Shown here piece after piece: positions 1 through 14,400 of a stretch of DNA of 64,000 nucleotides. Numbering within the stretch: position 1 is the stretch's first letter; each line of letters opens with the position of its first letter. The notes under the pieces are model-generated. The model was not told the DNA's origin, did no database searches, and worked only from the letters and a program-made list of their open reading frames with translations. Position numbers and translations under genes: made by a program. The DNA comes from Tanypteryx hageni (lineage: Eukaryota; Arthropoda; Insecta; Odonata; Petaluridae), in the NCBI GenBank assembly GCA_028673005.1, contig CM054114.1, positions 124,959,307 through 125,023,306 on the forward strand, given 5' to 3'.

Positions 1-922
1 TTGTGATGGAAAACACTTTCGGTAGCTGAACTTTGCCGAGAATAGCTAAAGCAAATTCGAAAATCATTTGAATGTTTTTAACGAATTTTTTTCACCTTGC
101 ACAAACTTGAAAACTCCGAACCATCGTTCGACAGTTTCAGTTCAAGTCGTGTTCCATTCGGAACTGATATTCGTAACATGGTGGCATTCATCGAAAAGTT
201 CGTCTTCGTCTATAACTTTCATGATATGAGTAGGATTAATTTTTCGTGTAACTTGGTATATTAAATGGCACTCTCGGAAAAACGGGACGATCCCGTTAAA
301 AACGGAACGTATGGTCACCGTACTTCAGGGCGGCAAGAGAATATTTTTTGTGCGATCCAAGCGCTTCCCATGCGCTCTGATCGCGCTTTCGGTCAAGAGA
401 TAGAATCGTAAATATCTTTGAATGGGCTTGTTTGCGTTAATGTCAGATAAATGTTTCTCAATCTCACTCTCATTGTATTGTTCTCAAGAAATGCTGAACC
501 AAGCACTAGCCCAGATCCGAAGGCCATTCCTCCTCCGTTTCTATATAGCTCTCAAGTGTTGACGCAAAAGAAAAAAATATCTCAAGAGTAAGGGACTTCA
601 CAACACAGATAAACAGCGCCTGCATCCCCCTCCACCACAAAGGATCTTTCGTGCAGAGGTTCGGTTAGCCTCAGCATTGAGAAGGGATTTTTTGAACCCA
701 TAATTCGCATAACTACGCGAAAAATGAATCGCAAAATTTACGTATAATGTGGGTAAAAGGAAAACAGTGAAAATAGCATAATTAAGCACAATAGGAAGGT
801 CCAAGGTTATTGTTTTGAAATACATCAAGGTTTTTCAGATTTAAGAAAATTTATTGCTTCAAATAAATAGAGAAATTAGCTATCTCCGCGGCGTACCCAG
901 TACGACCGCATACTAAGTTTTC

Positions 923-947
923 GTCCTGCGTACCCATTACGCAGGAC
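923..947. repeat. Perfect 10-bp-stem hairpin next to a TTAA end
   Basis: GTCCTGCGTA and TACGCAGGAC flank a 5-base loop. GAGGGGTTAA follows at 953-962. Subterminal hairpins beside TTAA are typical of piggyBac-like non-autonomous elements. The other end was not located. Confidence 0.4.
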
Positions 948-1129
948 AACGCTGAGGGGTTAAGAGCGTTTCTTACAATTCTAAGAGATCGTCCATAAAA
1001 TACGTGATGCTTATGTTTGCCTTTTTAGTTTTCCCTTCCCTTAAAATTGGTGCGCTACGCTAAACTTGACCCCTACCTCCTACCTGAATTTGAATGCCCA
1101 GCCGATTCGCCTCTGTCCTACGCACGGTG

Positions 1130-1410
1130 AGTATCTCAGAGGTAGTGCAATGATTAGCCGGGGAAGGGAGGGAAACCCGGTGCCGGCATTTGCCTGCTCT
1201 TACGAAGAACACCAGGGGGGTCAACAGCTTAACGTCCATTCCGAAGGACGGAACAGCTGAATTTGCGCGGTCTCCTCAAACCACACAAACAGGGGGCCGG
1301 GCGACCTTGGAAAAATCCTACTTGCGCAGGAGTCATACCCGATGTCATTCTAAAGCAGCAGGCGAGCAACAGCCAGCGTCCTAACCACTACACAACCGGC
1401 ACCTCCTACC
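1130..1410 (-). mobile_element. tRNA-derived SINE, copy 1
   Basis: Read on the minus strand from about 1404, it starts GGTGCCGGTTGTGTAGTGG, continues TTAGGACGCTGGCTG, and has a CCCGGCCCCCTGTTTGTGTG body. The same order is seen at 56910-57055 and, degraded, near 45165-45420. The head carries a degraded tRNA-type A box. This is the longest copy. The tail limit is uncertain. Confidence 0.65.
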
Positions 1411-2222
1411 TGCGTGACGCAGTGCATGAATTTAAATCCCCTCGCCAGCAGTCCCAAAGGGAGAATGCGTTGAGTACGTACTGCAGAAAAGAATTCATAA
1501 GTACATAACTGTCATAACAAATATGACCACGTTATTTTGAGAGCACGTATATTTTATTACAGCTGTGTATTATGGATGGAAATAAAATTACAATGCAATG
1601 TATGAAATTGCCTAGACCTAATACAGAATTAATTAATTAATTATTTTTGACCATACCGATGTCATGGAAAGTTTGAACGAAATTGAAGAGAATTACTATG
1701 TGATGGCTCCTATCTATTATCTAGACAATATTTCACACAAGAGTTTTCCCAATCTATTTAGCACGCATTTTCGTAATATTTAGGCTGAGTGCGCACGGTT
1801 GAGTCTTCTTCCGAAACGTGGCGTAAAAGAGTAACTTGAAATACACACTGGGAAAATTGGGATGCTAACTCGATCCTATTTTTCACACGCAGTGGTGTTC
1901 GTGAATCATTTTTTTTTAAGTTCGTTAATTTCGAACCCGGATAATTCGAATTCGTATTTTTGTGTTCCCTTGAACTTCGAAATAACGAGGTTTTACTGTA
2001 ATACCTATGTGAAGAGTGGAATAACTAACTGTATTGGAGAATAATTAATTGGTTCAAAAAATTTAACCCATTATCTTCCAAATTACCAAGACAATACATA
2101 TTACTGTAAAAACATGACAAACCATAAAATAAAATCAGACTTGTGCTAACGTTTAATGTCATATGAATAATAAAACAGGAAATCAACATTAAAAATAAAA
2201 ATCTCAAGTAGCATATTTTTAC

Positions 2223-2413
2223 ATTGGACATGAGCAAAAATATCTTGCCTTTAGTTGGGGGACCAACCCATCCAAGCAGGCAGAGAAGTTGACAACCATT
2301 ACAAACCCCCAAGCTGAACGTATCAGGGCGTTTGGCAAATGCTTGAAACTGCTGGCGCAAATTTGGATGGAAAAGGAGACTAGCTGCCCAGCCTTTAGCA
2401 GAGCCAAGTACAT
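2223..2413 (-). CDS. PFAS: PFAS coding exon 20 (glutaminase nucleophile Cys)
   Basis: It encodes [17 protein letters not shown] and [20 protein letters not shown]. The catalytic Cys codon is 2303-2301. The acceptor is TTTTTATAG. The chosen donor, AAT|GTAAAA after SLLMSN-like residues, is weaker than the others, so the 3' border is the least certain. No later PFAS exon was found in 1-2222. Confidence 0.87.
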
Positions 2414-5400
2414 CTATAAAAAAAGAAAGCATTGTAAAACAAGAAAAATTACCCTGGCATAATATATGTTATTGAATTTTTAAAGATTTTGCCTTCTAAG
2501 ATGAAGACTGAAACAATGAATTTTGAAACTATGAAATCCCTTGACACAAAAATATGCACTTTCAGTATTAATTTGACATATGGCATAATTTTGATCATAT
2601 CATTTATTGAAATACATTAACAGCCTTTCATTCCTTTTTTTGTAAAAGTTGTGGGAGATTCAACTTTTCCAAGTTAATAAATGAAATGTGAAGTCCACTA
2701 AAACTACAAATGACATCAAAACTACAGAAACTGTCATAAACAAATATTATTTAAAGATTAGATCCATTTATAGGTCTGTCGCATTCATAAGAACATGCGT
2801 GGACTTTGGCCACGCATGGAGGGGAAGTTCTCTCGGTCATCTTGACTACCCCCACCTCACCACTAGCCCATCCTTCTCCTCATTAGATTGTCAGTTCTCA
2901 CTGTTTACAGTTGACTGCCTAGACGAAGTTTTGCTAATACTTGGCAACAGTGTATTTAGAAAAGGACTGAGAAAGCAATAGCCCATGTGGTAAGGAAGGG
3001 TGCCAAGTGGAGTGAGGAGGGATTAGGCAACACCCACAGTACACCCAAAATGTTCTCTTGATCGCGGCGGACCTATAAATGTGCCTTCATTTCAAACATT
3101 TTTAATCATCTTCAAAAAAGACAACAAACAACAGTTTTGAAGATTCTTTTCAATATTAATAATTCAGGAGATAATTTTATAGTGGAAGCATAGTTTTCTC
3201 TTGGGACAATTTCAACCCCCAAATAATTTACAGATTGAAAATGGTGTACAGCTCAACAATGAAACACATATGAATAGAAAGGGATCAGTTGTTTGTCATG
3301 CAACATTACCTGCATAGCTGAAACCTCCAGGGAATATGAGTCCCCGAAAATGATCCACTGTGATTTTCCCTTCAAGCAGATCCTGCATGGTGACGTCCCA
3401 GACAACAAATCCAGCCATGTGCAAAGTTGCAGCCATTTCACGATCCCCATTAATGCCTTCCTCACGCACCACCGCCACAATTGGAGCTGTTGGTTGATAT
3501 GTCATTTGGTACAAATTTCATTTGCAAGAGACATAAATAAATAATGTGTTTCAATTTAATCTTCCTAAGTTGTATTCATTTTTATATGTCACAGATTCAG
3601 CTGAGAAAAAACCTTTTCTGCAAATTTAACAGACGCTACAGAAAATGGAAGTATATCACAGCAAAAAATAATCTTAATAAACCACAAGTTCTTCCTAAAA
3701 GTTCATGAAAATAAATTCAAAATCACAGAAAATAACTCATCTTGAAAAAATAAAAAAAAATGACCCACCATTTCATTAATTTTTTAATCAATTTGTAATA
3801 TTAGACATAAGAAACGATGATTTGTGCTTTCAACTTATTAATCATTAAGAATTCTCACAATTTTAACAAAACCTATGATTCTGATAAACTACATTCAAAT
3901 GATATGAAAAGCATGAAACTAGTAAGTGTATTTATCTCACCGTTGACTATAATTCATATGATAATGTAAAACAAAATTTAAAAACTCACTATTTGATCGT
4001 AATGGTGCTGTTGGTTTTGGTGGCTTTCTCGGGTCGAATGAGAGTCTATACTGAGGACCTCTTCTTGTGGCCCATGATTTGTTCTCAGAAATGGCACACT
4101 CGGGATTTGCCTGCAACATCTCCAGTTGATGGCTGGTTTCCTCCCAAATAAGAAACATTTCTAGCCATGTTGAATCGAGCACCACCTCCCCACCAACTCG
4201 AATGCAGATCTGAATTGTGGTGGAAATGATTCATCCTGAAGTACACTTCTTAATTTCGAAAGTTTGGAAAAATATCATTCATAAATATTTTAATCCCATG
4301 CTAGTAAACATCAATACCTGTGATTGAGGGCCCATTGTTGTTGGGAGACCAATTGGCAAACATGTCACACCAGCTGCAGAGAAGGTTCCCTCGACTACTT
4401 TGAATTGGCTTTCTTCCACTTCCAGGATCCAAGCTAGCTCTTCAGAGAACAGCTGCTCAATAGGAGAGACCCCAGATTGAGGGGTTAAGTCAACTACAAG
4501 ACCGCAGTTGCCAGCAAAGGCCATCTCCAGAAGGCAGGTCACAAGGCCCCCATCACTTACATCATGGCCAGCAAGAATTTTACCTCCTAGAATCAACCAA
4601 ATCATTGTTATGTCTCATAAAAAACAAAAGAAATGTTTCTTTTTCATCGCCCTTTTATACACAAAGTATTCTTATACAAAACAAGTAACAGACATTTTTG
4701 AGCAGAAAATTTCAATGGCCCACAGTAAAATGAAAAATATAAAACCAAATAAAATCACTTCCTCTGGAATTTTACTCTTAAGCTTCTTTAACTACAACAA
4801 CGGCATGAATTTTTACCAATTCCTATTTTTTTAACTCCTGAAATGTCATTTATTTAGTACTAGCAACAAATTATAATGCTAAGTTAATAAACAGTACAAT
4901 GGCAAACAAGTAATAAACAATTTTAAATAAAGAGTTTTGATTATTTAAGATATAAAATACATTTTCTACCAACAGGTTAATGCAATCAAGTAATTGTTGG
5001 CATAAAAACTTATATTAAGAAGCAAATAGTTAACATTTGTCACATCTACCTTTTCAAGAGTCAACAAATTAAAACCAACCTGCGATAAGACCTTGGGTCG
5101 TACGGAAAGCACTTCCCAAAAGATTTGGATTATCAACATCAGGAACAGAATCACCAAGCTGATTGAAACATTGAGCCAAAGCAGAGCCTCCGAGACGAGA
5201 TTTCCCTCCTGAGAGATCCACCAGCACAAGCACTGTCGATGTCGACCTGACTGGACCTTTGAGATCCGGAGTCACAACTCGACGCACGTCTGGACATGGT
5301 GCATAGGTGGACACCACCAGAGTTCCTGAAAAAATCAGATTTAAAATCCTAATGAAAAATAATGAACCATTCTGAGATTCACATGGCAATTGGATGGTAA

Positions 5401-8400
5401 TTTTAAATGATGTATAACATTTTAATGGTGTTTGGCAGTGAACCAAAGAATATTAATCCTCTTGCTGACAGTCATATTGCTGCCTAACAAGCTCTTTTTA
5501 TCTGAAATGCATGCTGTCTTTAAACAAGTTATAGTCTCTACAATTTTGACCCTATAAAGATGAATTTCATTCCTAACATCCTCAATGGACTGAGGACATA
5601 AACTGTTAACAATGTACTGACATTCTTAGCAGCACCTGCTTCACCAGCTCCTTGATATCCAAAATTCACTAGGAGATACATCATGGCCAATGGCACAGAC
5701 TTTTACTGCTATGAGTTATTTTGTCTTAGATAAATAATATGTTAAATTACATATACCAGATATAAAACATTGTCACCAATGACCAAACAATTACACTCAG
5801 GCTTAAGAACTCACTATAATCACCCTGATACTAAGCCACTTATTGACATGCATTTTGCATGAATCACAATACAGTCATTGTGCTTTACCTGGTGCCTTAA
5901 CAGTTTCTCCAGAGACGCGAGCGGCCATGCTAAGCGAGTCTTTTCCACCATCCACTGCAATGCCGAGCTGTCCCATCAAGCAACACATTGCTCGACATGC
6001 TTCGAAGAGTGCAGCTCCCTCTCCTGGTAACTTTGCTGCCCACATCCAGTTTCCACTGCATTTGACATCCTAAAAGCATCGGTAAATAAATGCATATTCT
6101 TTGAAAAATTCTAATGAGTCTAAATGGCAAGCATTTTATTTTTCATTCATAGCATCGCTGCCTATGAGGATCACAAAAGTTTTCAGATGAAGAGGAGATT
6201 AGGACATGTGATACTTTAATTCCCACTTCTCAAGTATTTAAAATCTTTACCAAGTGATAAGGAGCTGACAAGACTCCTATACCTCACTCATTCTAATGCT
6301 ATCAAGAGGCAGATGCACTTAAAAATTATTTACTTAATGCAAAATTTTCTCACCTTTAAGTCAGAAATGAGGGCAAAGACTAGATTTGTTAATGATTCAG
6401 CCACAGTCATCCTAGCACCAGCAGCAGAGTCAACCAGCCCCTTAATTGGTTGCTCTCCAATTGCAGTGGCAATTCCTTCCTGAAATTGTTATGAAAAAGA
6501 TCAACTCCATGATAAATAGAACATATTGAAAAATAGCATACCTTGAAAATATCTTTCCAAACTATACTTTTTGTCATATATACTCAATGGAAAATTTTTG
6601 CACAACTTAGTTGATTATTCAAGATCTAAAAAAGCTGAATATAGTAAAATGTACCTATCCTATGATATGATATATCTGATCAGCTATCAGTGAAATTTCG
6701 ATTATTATTAAACAACTCCAACTGCTCTGTGAAAGTAGTTTCTTTACTGCCACATAATGATTAATGCGACTTGCTATTAATAAAATCATTAAAATATGTA
6801 GATGGGATAAAAAAAATACAAACAATGATGAAAACCACAGTGCTACAGAAAAATTACTGGAATATACCCTTATTTTTGATCCCCATTGCTTGATGAAGAT
6901 TCAAAAAGTATGTTAATGTATATCATCAAAGTTTGAACTGAACAAATCCTGCATATATTTCATTAAAACCATATAAATATCTGCACAGACACAGAAATAA
7001 TGTCAATGATGTTAGAAAACAACGAAAAATGAAAACTTTTTCTAAATTCTCTTAAACAAAGTGATATTGAAGTTTTCATTAAATGCATTCCACTCACCGT
7101 TGAAACCTGGGAAATCGCGAGAACAGCTGTGTCGGCAAGGGGCTGATGCAATGGACCAACACATTGCTGCTGAGCTACCAGCCCGGTGACACATCGATCA
7201 ACCTTAGTAGTCAGGAAACGCTTGCTGGCAACAGATGGCAGTCTTAAGACACGTTCCAAAGCCACTCGTACACCCAATTCAGTTGGAAGACTGAGAGATT
7301 TATGAATTCCCACGCCACGATCAAGACGGAAGACCTTTGAAAAGAAATTTACAAAAAAAACTTTGAATTCATTGAAAAAATCTTCACAATAGTACAGCTT
7401 GCAAAAATTATTCCCAACTTAAAATATTAATACGATAATTAAAAGTGTGTAGATTATGCAAAAGTGAATTAAAAATGTATCATCTTTTATATTTATTTTT
7501 AAGGGAAGAAATTTTTCACACATGTGGACCTCAAATAATATTTTTTCTTGGGCTAAACACCAATAATTTTTCAAACTTTTTCTTTAGATTTCAGAACTGT
7601 TAGAATAAGTGTGATAGCAATAAAGCAATCAAAAATATTTCAGGTCATAAGAAAATCCTCTGGCAGGATTAAAAATTGTGGCCATTTAGAAAATATATTT
7701 TAAAAAATTTCTTCATAATACACCACAGTGGCGGCTTTTCAAGTGAAGTTAGTGAAGTGCCACTTCACCTATAATTTATGAATGTTTTTCAGCAGATAGG
7801 TACAATTCGTTTACTTGGAAATATAAAATTTCAAGTCAAAATATTTCAATTTTGCCTTGAATTTTGTCAGAAGTAAAGCCACAGGTCCATGCTCTCCTTC
7901 AAAACATTATTTCACAAAATCTAACTATGAGCTATGTGAGTAGCCGCTATCCACGCCGATTGCCACTATTTGAGCTGCATGCTCAGTGACCTCCCAGTTG
8001 TGCGCGCAGTAGTGAAGTCGAGACACTTATTCGGCTCCTAGGCTGCACCGTTTACGTTGGTTACCATGGTAATGATGGACCCACCGACTGGCTAACGTTG
8101 ACCTTGGTTGGCTAGAGTGCAGCTCTTCTCATCCATGTGCTTTCCAGCTTCACTCACCCAGTTGGGACAAGCCTGTGCAACTTCACTGGCCGTGGACGTT
8201 GAGCGCCCGTTATTTCAGTGAACCTTGAGAGTGTACGTGCTATTGTTAAGTGCATTCAAAACGATGTTTCAATGTCAAGAGCAATTCAAAAGGTTCTTAT
8301 TCCTGAGTATTAAATAGTTAAGTAAATATGAATCCTTCCAAAGACGCAGTTTGTGTAGTAATAGAAATGCCCTTTTCGTGATGGAGGACGATAAAAAAGA

Positions 8401-11400
8401 TCTTTTACTTCTTGGGAGACCTACATCTCTTATCAGCTTCAGTGTAAAAAAGGAGATTAAATGTTCTGGAAAATCATACAACAAACATTTTAAAAGTTTG
8501 TGGTATAATGAATATCCATGGTTATGTGGAAGTCATTACTTGCAAAAACTATTTTGTTGGCCTTGCCTGCTTGTTGGAGTCAAGAAGCACATTTGGAACA
8601 AGGCAGGATTTTGTGACTTCTTGAACATTAATCGTGCTCTTCACAAACATTCAGATTCATCTGAACACCTTAAGTGCATGTTACAGTTTAAGAATCTTGA
8701 AAATAATAGGAATACAATTGTTGATGCCCTGAAGGAAAATTCTCGGCTCTATCTCGCTCAATACGATGAAAATGTTCGATTAAACAGGCTCTTCATGCAC
8801 ACGGTCATTGACACAGTCTTGTATATAAGCAAACAAGAACTTGCATTTTGCAGACATGACGAAGGAACTTCTTCTCTGAACCGAGGAAATTTCAAAGAAC
8901 TTTTATCCTTGTTGATTTCAAGAAGTCCTTTAGAAATTCAAAGTGTCTCTAAAAATATTAGTAGTGTATTCACTGGAGAGTCTAAGACAATACAAAACGA
9001 ATTAATTGAATGTATTTCTGAGTACATTCAAGAATATGTTAAAAATGAAATTAGTATTGCGGACTTCTTTTCTGTCCAGATAGACGATACTACCGACATT
9101 ACTCAAAAATCACAATGTTCAATCATATTGAGATTAATTAATTCAGATGCCGAATTGGTAGAACGTTTCTTAGGATTTCATAATGTCAGTTCTGACCAAA
9201 CATCACAAACTCTATTCAATTTAGTAGATGCAGTTTTAGGGCAGTTTGATTACAGAAGCAAACTGGTTGGCCAGTGTTTCAATGGTGCCAGCGTGATGTC
9301 TGGGCATTTGAATGGACTTCAAAAGAAAGTGAAAGAAGAGGCTTCCCAAGCTATCTTTGTCCACTGCTTAGCGCATTGTCTGAACCTTGTATTGCAACAG
9401 AGTTGCAAACAAATTACAAAATGCCGCATATTTTTTGCTAGCATTAGCGGGATACCCTCTTTTATCCATCATTCGGCAAAACGAACTTACGCAATGGATA
9501 CAGTTATTGGAAGACATATACCAACAGTGACAGATACCCGCTGGTCTTCAAATTCAAAACTTCTCAGTGTGATTGTCGAGGAGTGGGATGAATTAAAAAC
9601 TGTTTTCGAAAAAATTCTGGCGGACATTGAGTCAGGAGAGACAGCCGTTCGTCTTTCGAGAGGGTTTCTGAATGAAATGCACGATTTTGACTTTGCATTC
9701 TTAGCTCTAGTTTTTAATGACATTTTCCAAGTAATTAGTGTTTTATTTGATGTTTTGCAAAAGAAATCCTTGGATATCAATTTCTGTGATTCCAAAATTA
9801 AAAGCACCTGTAATATAATTGGCAATAAGAGGAATGAAGAATGCTATGCCAAAATTTTGGAAACGGCCAAAAACAGAAGTGACCTATCAGGAAGGAAGTA
9901 CAGCAACTTAACGGAAGAGGAAATGGTTCTGAATTACAGAATGTTGTACTATGAAATAATAGATAACATTTTAATGGAGATGAACACTAGATTTCAAGAC
10001 ATTAATAAGCTAAGTTTTCTTGGCCTAGCGGATACATCAAAATTTGAAGAGTACTCAACAATATTCCTGAATAATGCGCATTCTTCTTTGCAAGAAACAT
10101 AACCAACTCCATTTAAGAAAATTCCACGACTGAAAACTGAACTTGAACTGCTCTACCAAGATGTTCAATATAGGAATGTTCCCCTTACAAGAGTGATTTC
10201 ACTTCTTCGTGAAAATGAATTACATAAGGACGTATTCCAAGAGGCATACAGACTTTTTTCTTTAATTCTGACTATACGTTCAACAAGTGTATCAGTGGAA
10301 AGAAGTTTTTCGTGCTTGAATAGAATTAAGACGTACCTAAGAAATTTAGTGTCACAGCAGAGACTGTCTTCATTGGCGAATATTTCTATCCAAAAAGAAC
10401 TCTTAAGTGAAATTATGAAAAGTCAGCCTTTTCATGAAGACATTGTAGATAAGTTCGCCACCCTAAAAGACAGGCAAATCTCCTTAATTTACAAAAAATA
10501 AGCAAGTATAATTGCAACAGCAACTCTGTATAGGTTTGACATTACACTCAACCCTTGCTTACACAAGATGGGCTTCTACATGCTTGTTTTTTACTGTTCG
10601 ATCTAATTTTTCCCTCTTACGAGGATAAAAAAGGATAGAGGAGCAAAATTTTTGCTCTTACGAAATTTCGCCTATCTGGAGCTGCATTTCTACGTTCCAC
10701 TTTAGAATTGGAGATCGAGGTTTTGTCTTCAAACGAAAACACAGATGTTCAATCACCTATAATGCCGAACAAAAACTAAGACCTACCACGACTGCACCAT
10801 ACCCAATGTCAGCTTGTTTGGGTGAGTGCTCATTTCTCATTTTATCTATTTAAAACGTAATTTAAGTATTACAAAGTATTCTTTCAATGTAATATATTTT
10901 TGCTTCGCTTTCATTTTCTATTTGGTACTTTTGGAGATGAACTTTTTTATATGCAGAGCCGCCGGTTTTTCAGTGTTTTTATGTATTATGAATTTGATTC
11001 GTAAGTGTAATTTCTGTGTAAAACTTGGATGTATTAAGTAATTTTCTGAACTCAGGAAGGTATTGTAATGTTTTTCATGTACGGTTATGTGAATTTACTT
11101 CTCGTTATACGACCTATTTTTTATCCCTGACCTATATATGAACTTCACCTACTTTTCTGGGCATGAGCCGCCACTGATACACCACCTTGTTGAACTTCGC
11201 TGGAAATATTTGTTAAATTAGGAGAGAGAACATTATTATATAATCAGAAACAGTGATAAAATTTACCTACCTTGTTAGGCATCTTCCCTAGCACCAATTC
11301 TAGATCTAAATCCACAGGGTGCTTGGATTTCTTATCAATTGCACCTGCAAGCCATTTTTCTTCATCTGGTTTTTCCTCTTCTGAAAGAACAATCTAAGAA

Positions 11401-14400
11401 AATGCAACGCAGTCAGCATGGTTACTTCCTGTATATAGTGCATTGTATTTGAAACTTGAGCATGGATTATTAAAAAAACACTCCTAACTGTCCACAAGCA
11501 GTTATTTAAGAGGTGATAACAAAAAATAACTACAATTGAAATTATTAGAATAAAATTGTAAGAATTTTCAATCAACAGCAGATCGTTTTTTGAGGAAAAA
11601 TGAAAGCAATAAAACTATATTTCATAACATACCATTCCTCCGAGTGTGGCGAATTTATTTTGCAAATGAATTTAAACCACAAATTAAGGTATGATTTCAC
11701 TGGCACGTCTCACGTCTGCATCCACCCGCAGCAGTGAGATGCATTCTACTCTGACACTGTATTTCAAGTGGGGCAATTTCATTGGTGCATCTCCTACATT
11801 GCGCCTGGCAGGTGATTAGCTGCATTTGTGTGTCAACAGCTTCGAGAGCAGTCAAAATGTAAATGGCACACCAGTCAGAGTGGACATTTGCGTTGTGGAA
11901 ATTTGGTTCCTCCCTGTGAATATGGCTCACCATTTCTCACCGGAAGAGGATGCTTGACTGATAGAGGAAGTCAGGAAGCACGAGGCCATTTATAATCTGG
12001 AGCACCAAGATTATAAGGAATAATTAATTAAAGAAAATATATAATCTTTCTCTCCTTCCAATAAAACCAGCAACTTCAGGTCCTCATTATCCACTTTGTA
12101 CACTTAAAATCGGTGAAAACACAACGGGAAGGCAAAGTACTTGACTGCTAGTGAGCAGAGGTCTGTCTGGCCGCCGCAGTGAGATGCATCTGTGAAAACA
12201 CTCGGCCGCACATCCAATCACCGCATCTAGCCACTGCTGGTGGACGCAGATGCACCAGTGAAATCATACTTTACTCAGTGTTAGTTCAAAATGTTTCAAC
12301 AATCAAGGATATACAAAGGGAAGTGAGAAAGTAAGGCATGACTGGAATTTGAATCCTGAACTCTTAATTCCGGGCAAGATAGAAAAATAATTCATCAAAA
12401 AGCTAATAGAATATGTGAAAAGAGCATTTAAAATATCTAAGAGAGAGAGAGAGAGTTAAACAACTCACCTTCCCACTGCCTGTAACAACTCCGACAAAAT
12501 TTATGGGACAACGCTCTCGAGCAGCAATTTCAGCCAAAAGTTTAGCATCTTGACTTCGGCATAAAAGAGCATCATTCTCTTGATATTCTGCTCCCCATAT
12601 CTCCAGCGTGTTAAGTGTAGGGTCTCCCAACTGGAAGCGCTTGGTGAACACCACTGCACCAGCTGGCTCCACCAATTCTTTCAGGACATTACCTTAATAA
12701 CCCACAGAAATAAGTGCTCTTTATTAAATCTACAACACAAGGTCACATTACCAATAGTGATAGCCATTGAAATAAACATTTTGCTATTCTTATGTTAACA
12801 TTTTATGTAACGAGTAAAAGTATCAAACATTAAAAGTTTTTTGTAAATTACTTCCACAGTTCCTAAAATTGAAATATAAGGCAAAAAATTCATAAAAGAA
12901 TTATACTAAAACATTTTAAGAGGAAAAAAACTTGAGGTGAAGAGAAAAAACATTAATACAAATAAAGAAAAGGTTCAAAATTAATGCAAAACATTGAAAA
13001 AGAACACTGAAAACAAAAATAAATAATTAAATATTAAACTCTGTAGCTATTAGGAGTTTTTTGTTGAACTTTTAATAACTATATTTCTGATGACTTGGTT
13101 ACCTACCATTTCCACCAGCACCTTGGTCATGAATGCTGCATATAGGATTTGCTCCATCAAGCTCAAGACATGCTCGTATCACTCTGTGTAGTTTTTGTTC
13201 CATCTCTGCATCACCTCTCTGCACAGCTCCAAAATCCAGGTCACTTTTGTTATCCCCTTGAATCTAAGAGAAAATCGTTGATCAAGACACAAGTTTCAGT
13301 TTTTCTCCATTAACTGTGCCTATTTCAATACAGCACTGTCAATGGTGAGAAGTGGCGAGAAATTGTACTATTACCGGATGCATTTCAATACAGCGAAAGT
13401 GGCACCGTAAATGGTAAAATAAATAAACAGCGCAATATACATTGCACAAACTTTCTCATATACGTACATATATATGTTTGGTCGACTGTGTATGCTTATA
13501 AAAGAAAAACGGTTTTAAATCAAAGTTAACCACAGTTGAGCATATATTTAAATGTCTCTGAATGATATATAGTATTTTTTTTGACATATGGCTTAGTTTG
13601 TATTACTTGTGACATCAGGCTGTACGACTAGATGGATTTTAATCAAAATCCTTATAGCAAGTTTTGAATAAAACAAATTTTGTTTCAAAATTTCCAAGAA
13701 TAAAGTATCCTTAATTGTTGTGGAATATCGTTCATCTCTTCTGAGTATCTATTATGAATGATATTAATGAGATATCATTTGATTTAGTTTAATCGTTGAG
13801 GCTGTAGTAAGATTTTGAGTGGATCGTGGCGAAGGTGTGACATCATAAATAAGGTAGCTTAGCATACATTGTAATGTCACTGGATGCCATATAGTGATTT
13901 TTAGAGATATATGGCTTATGTAGTATTATTTGTGATAATTGGATTGATTTTAATCAAACTCTCTGGAGCCATTTTTGAGTAAATCAAATTTTTCCAAAAA
14001 TCGCCAAGAATAAACTACCCTTTATTTTTGTGCAGAAGATGATACATTGCATAAATGAAATATCATTCGATTTTATGTACACATTTGGGCCCTAGAACCA
14101 TGAACAGACAGACAGCATGGCAAAAACATCTTTTATGGACTTGGAGACATCTAAAATGCATATTTCCATCAAAATCTGTCGAATTTTTTCACGACTGCAA
14201 TACTTTCTCAATATGCTACATATATGAGAAAGTAAAAATGGTGAAGAAAGGAAAGATGAAGGGGGGGACCAAAGTGAACATGGAAAGGAAACCAACCCAA
14301 CCCGGGATGTCGAAGAGGACAGGCAATCCTCTAAAGCTAAGTGTCATATTTCCTAAGTTTCAAATTTCCATAATATGTAGGTATGATGTAGTAGTATAAT

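Larger units (their letters stand above)
1..2222 (-). other. PFAS intron 20 (incomplete), repeats only
   Basis: No PFAS-like coding sequence was recognised on either strand. It contains a SINE copy (about 1130-1410), a hairpin next to TTAA at 923-958, and otherwise AT-rich sequence without assignable features. Confidence 0.6.

Noticed and set aside
598..1508. Short frames at 598-828 and 1066-1508 as PFAS exons or small genes
   Set aside because: No match to the missing glutaminase end; the second group lies within the SINE.
2025..2432. A 135-codon minus-strand frame taken as one exon
   Set aside because: Only the part to 2223 is PFAS-like; the rest is intron translated through, with no family match.
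14092..14399. Frames on both strands in the element beside exon 10
   Set aside because: They lie in a non-coding repeat that also occurs at 49019-49665 without the frame being kept.
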